Of a stretch of DNA of 64,000 bases, positions 62,169 to 64,000 are shown one piece after another. Below the pieces are notes generated by a model. It worked only from the letters and a program-made list of their open reading frames with translations, made no database searches and was not told the origin of the DNA. Source of the DNA: Parapedobacter sp037190485 (lineage in GTDB: Bacteria > Bacteroidota > Bacteroidia > Sphingobacteriales > Sphingobacteriaceae); assembly GCA_037190485.1 (NCBI GenBank), contig JBBCJB010000031.1, positions 171,343 through 235,342 on the forward strand, given 5' to 3'. How positions within the stretch are numbered: position 1 is the stretch's first letter; each line of letters starts with the position of its first letter. Both the position numbers and the translations under genes were made by a program.

Positions 62169-63200
62169 TTAGACGCGTTCGAATTTATAGGGATATACGT
62201 TACCGGATGCCCATTGCGCAACGTAGAGATTCTCATCGCGATCCACGCATACGTCGTGCGGATGCACGAACAAGGGTCGTTCCTGTCGCAACGTCCGAAG
62301 CTTGCCGCCATCGTAGATCGGTTCCGAACCGCCGATGTTCGATACCACGCGATTGGCCTTGTCCAGTATGGTCACGAATCCGGAACGCTCTTGATTGATG
62401 TCAGGCGAGCGAAGGACCGCAGCGTACAGCCGGTCTCCCTGGATGACGGGACGGCATACGCAAGCGCCCGGCACTTCGATGATGTCCAGTAAATCACCGC
62501 CCAAGCTGAACCGTTTGAAACAGTTGCGTGTCCGGTCGGTGACGAGCAACGTTGGCTTACCTTCGCGGCTATCCACGCAAATGCCGTGTGCATTATCCAA
62601 AAATCGGTCGCCTTCCCCACGTCCGCCAAACCAGCCCTTCAGCTTGCCTTGGTCATCGTAATGCAGGACATACTGTTGCCCGTACCCATCGGCGACGTAA
62701 ATATCCCCATTGGGCGCTACGGTTGTTTCCGTTGGAACATAAGCCTCCCGGTTTTCATAGATTCCGGCTTCTTTCGGATAGTCCAACGTCATCAGCACCC
62801 TCCCCTCCAGTGTGGTCTTAACTACCTGGTGACGATCCGTGTCGGTAATCAACAGGAATTGGTCGGATCCCTCACCGGCGATGGATAGCCCGTGCGCGCC
62901 GGGATATTCGGTTCCCCAATGCGCTTTCAGCCGGCCGTCGGCGTCATAAACCAGCACATTGTTACGCGTTTCGTTGGTCAGTAGGTAAATATAGCCGCGA
63001 TGATCCTGGACCATCTCGTGGCAGTCCTTGACCGGGAAACGGCTGGAATCCAACACGCCCCAATCCTTTACCTGACGGTAGGTTAACCCATTGTGTCCGT
63101 AGACGGGTGCAGGTTGTGCCTTGCCGAATACGGTCTTTCTCGACACCGTAACGGTAGCGCTGGCGATGATTCCTTGTTTAACGAATTGTCTTCTGTTCAT
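62169..63200 (-). CDS. Tat-exported NHL-type six-bladed beta-propeller protein
   Basis: 343 residues. Twin-arginine leader MNRRQFVKQGIIASATVTVS. The mature part has repeating NHL-like blades: GYIYLLTNETRNNVLVYDADG, GDIYVADGYGQQYVLHYDDQG, NAHGICVDSREGKPTLLVTD and HPHDVCVDRDENLYVAQWASG. It resembles peptidyl-alpha-hydroxyglycine lyase-like and other secreted propellers of Bacteroidota carbohydrate loci. No catalytic residues assigned. Possibly works with the cytochrome c lipoprotein gene upstream, which runs in the same direction. Confidence 0.8.
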   Translation of the reverse strand: MNRRQFVKQGIIASATVTVSRKTVFGKAQPAPVYGHNGLTYRQVKDWGVLDSSRFPVKDCHEMVQDHRGYIYLLTNETRNNVLVYDADGRLKAHWGTEYPGAHGLSIAGEGSDQFLLITDTDRHQVVKTTLEGRVLMTLDYPKEAGIYENREAYVPTETTVAPNGDIYVADGYGQQYVLHYDDQGKLKGWFGGRGEGDRFLDNAHGICVDSREGKPTLLVTDRTRNCFKRFSLGGDLLDIIEVPGACVCRPVIQGDRLYAAVLRSPDINQERSGFVTILDKANRVVSNIGGSEPIYDGGKLRTLRQERPLFVHPHDVCVDRDENLYVAQWASGNVYPYKFERV

Positions 63201-63222
63201 TGTCTTCTTAACCTAAGAAGAA

Positions 63223-63230
63223 CAAAGTTA
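63223..63230 (-). promoter_or_regulatory. -7 box upstream of the beta-propeller gene
   Basis: Minus-strand TAACTTTG (63230-63223) fits TAnnTTTG and lies 22 bp before the ATG at 63200. No -33 TTTG at legal spacing. Confidence 0.4.
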
Positions 63231-63328
63231 AACGAAATTCCGGAATTCAACTCGATCAACACCGACATTACCTTGGACATCACGGTTCGCTGACAGGGTA
63301 TACTTGAAAATACGGTCAATGCCCAGCG

Positions 63329-63754
63329 CTAGTCCAAGGACAGGATGTACATCACCATTTTTTCGGCGTCACCTTCCGAAATGTCAGGGTGCGGAGGCAT
63401 CACCGCATATCCCCACGTACCTTTGGTACCCAAGACAACCCGTTTGGCCAGTATGCTGATGTATGTGCTATTCATCGGATACCGGGCGGCTATCGCTTTG
63501 AACGCAGGCCCCCGTTTGCGATCGCCTTCCTTATGACAGGCAGCACAATCCGCATAGGACATCAATACCTTCCCTCGATCCAAGGTTTCCGAATCCGGAA
63601 TCACGTCAACATCTCCGGTAAGCATTTCAATCGGCTTTTCGCGATTAAATGAAATCGCGGCCTTTTCTTGTCCATCAGCTGCATCTTGCCCGCATCCTGC
63701 AAGCAGGGGGACAAAGGCCAACGCAACAACAGCATTAAATCCGTAAGCATGCAT
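63329..63754 (-). CDS. Cytochrome c lipoprotein
   Basis: 141 residues from the ATG at 63754 (MHAYGFNAVVALAFVPLLAGC), chosen because it gives a clean lipoprotein signal with lipobox LAGC. One haem motif CAACH lies in SYADCAACHKEGD, and YAVMPPHPDISEGDAEKMV supplies the distal Met ligand. It is a class I single-haem domain of the type that serves secreted sugar dehydrogenases; its MPPHP-type end is like that of the cytochrome region in the PQQ fusion at 33467-36163. It could accept electrons from a periplasmic oxidoreductase. Confidence 0.9.
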   Translation of the reverse strand: MHAYGFNAVVALAFVPLLAGCGQDAADGQEKAAISFNREKPIEMLTGDVDVIPDSETLDRGKVLMSYADCAACHKEGDRKRGPAFKAIAARYPMNSTYISILAKRVVLGTKGTWGYAVMPPHPDISEGDAEKMVMYILSLD

Positions 63755-63820
63755 GATCCTTGGAATTTCAGTAAAACTACCAAAATTCCCTGATTCGAGC
63801 ATTGAACACCAACTTCCAGC

Positions 63821-63890
63821 GTCGTGTCGATCATAAAACGTCGTATAGTTGACACGACACTAGTGTCGTGTTAATCATGAAATATCGCAT
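63821..63890. promoter_or_regulatory. Palindrome and direct repeats upstream of the cytochrome c gene
   Basis: ACACGACACTAGTGTCGTGT (63852-63871) is a perfect 20 bp palindrome. A 26 bp direct repeat (63821-63846 and 63865-63890, 20 of 26 identical, starts 44 bp apart) shares the GTCGTGT half-site, so three half-sites are present. It may be an operator or a folded end of a gene beyond the window. Confidence 0.5.
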
Positions 63891-64000
63891 AAGCCAACGT
63901 AATTTTCATTAGAATAATTTGTTTTTAATGGCAATGAAGCTTGCATGAGCCGCTTTGTTCATGTTTTTTTTGGCAGCTTACTCATGCAGGTTCCGTTCCT

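Overview
The window looks like chromosomal DNA of a Bacteroidota bacterium, most likely a Sphingobacteriaceae-type soil or plant-litter degrader (a Parapedobacter or Pedobacter relative would fit; this is inference). The evidence is two SusC/SusD pairs, an ECF sigma/FecR pair, DUF4998/DUF5000 surface lipoproteins and Bacteroidota-type promoters (-33 TTTG, -7 TAnnTTTG). No rRNA, tRNA, CRISPR array or complete insertion sequence was seen. Base composition shifts: about 1-41 kb is moderate in GC, 9.8-28 kb is lower, and 42-59 kb is clearly GC-rich.

Region 1 (1-7000) is a small sugar-acid regulon: an MFS sugar porter (cut by the window edge), a PhyH-type dioxygenase, two SDR dehydrogenases, an SMP-30 lactonase, an AraC regulator and an IlvD/Edd dehydratase. 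Three promoters in it share a 27-28 bp operator-like sequence at nearly the same distance (42-43 bp) from the -7 element. A 162 bp hairpin element with 19 bp terminal inverted repeats lies directly beside the third operator. A TrpB2-like enzyme and a DUF4886 protein follow.

Region 2 (9.7-28 kb) is one long plus-strand locus behind a strong Bacteroidota promoter: SusC, SusD, two lipoproteins with discoidin-like ends, a GSAM-like class III aminotransferase, a galactonate-dehydratase-like enolase, an SDR, a ceramidase-like zinc hydrolase, a Na+/solute symporter, a Tat-exported barrel protein, a lactonase and a GntR regulator. The set suggests capture and catabolism of a sugar-like, possibly amide- or amine-bearing, compound; no described pathway that I recognise matches it.

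Region 3 (28-42 kb) holds three AraC regulators and two minus-strand operons. One encodes a PQQ-type dehydrogenase fused to PKD, cytochrome c and carbohydrate-binding parts plus two Gfo/Idh/MocA enzymes. The other encodes an SDR, a ROK kinase lacking the usual zinc cysteines, a SIS protein, a FAD oxidoreductase and a phosphotriesterase-family hydrolase. Both have a related operator-like site exactly 18 bp upstream of the -7 element.

Region 4 (42-58 kb) reads on the minus strand: sigma factor, FecR, SusC with STN domain, SusD, penicillin-acylase-family amidase, M14 carboxypeptidase, Tat-exported HisC-like aminotransferase, AEC transporter and dicarboxylate/amino acid symporter. It looks like a system for scavenging amide- or peptide-linked compounds.

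Region 5 (58-61 kb) is an accessory patch: a NUMOD4/NUMOD1 protein without a recognisable HNH catalytic histidine, a collapsed Rpn/PD-(D/E)XK nuclease pseudogene, an orphan promoter with palindrome, a small HTH protein, a small membrane protein and 34 contiguous, indel-free copies of a degenerate 21 bp repeat. The window ends with a DNA-alkylation-repair protein, a Tat-exported beta-propeller protein, a cytochrome c lipoprotein and a palindromic intergenic region.
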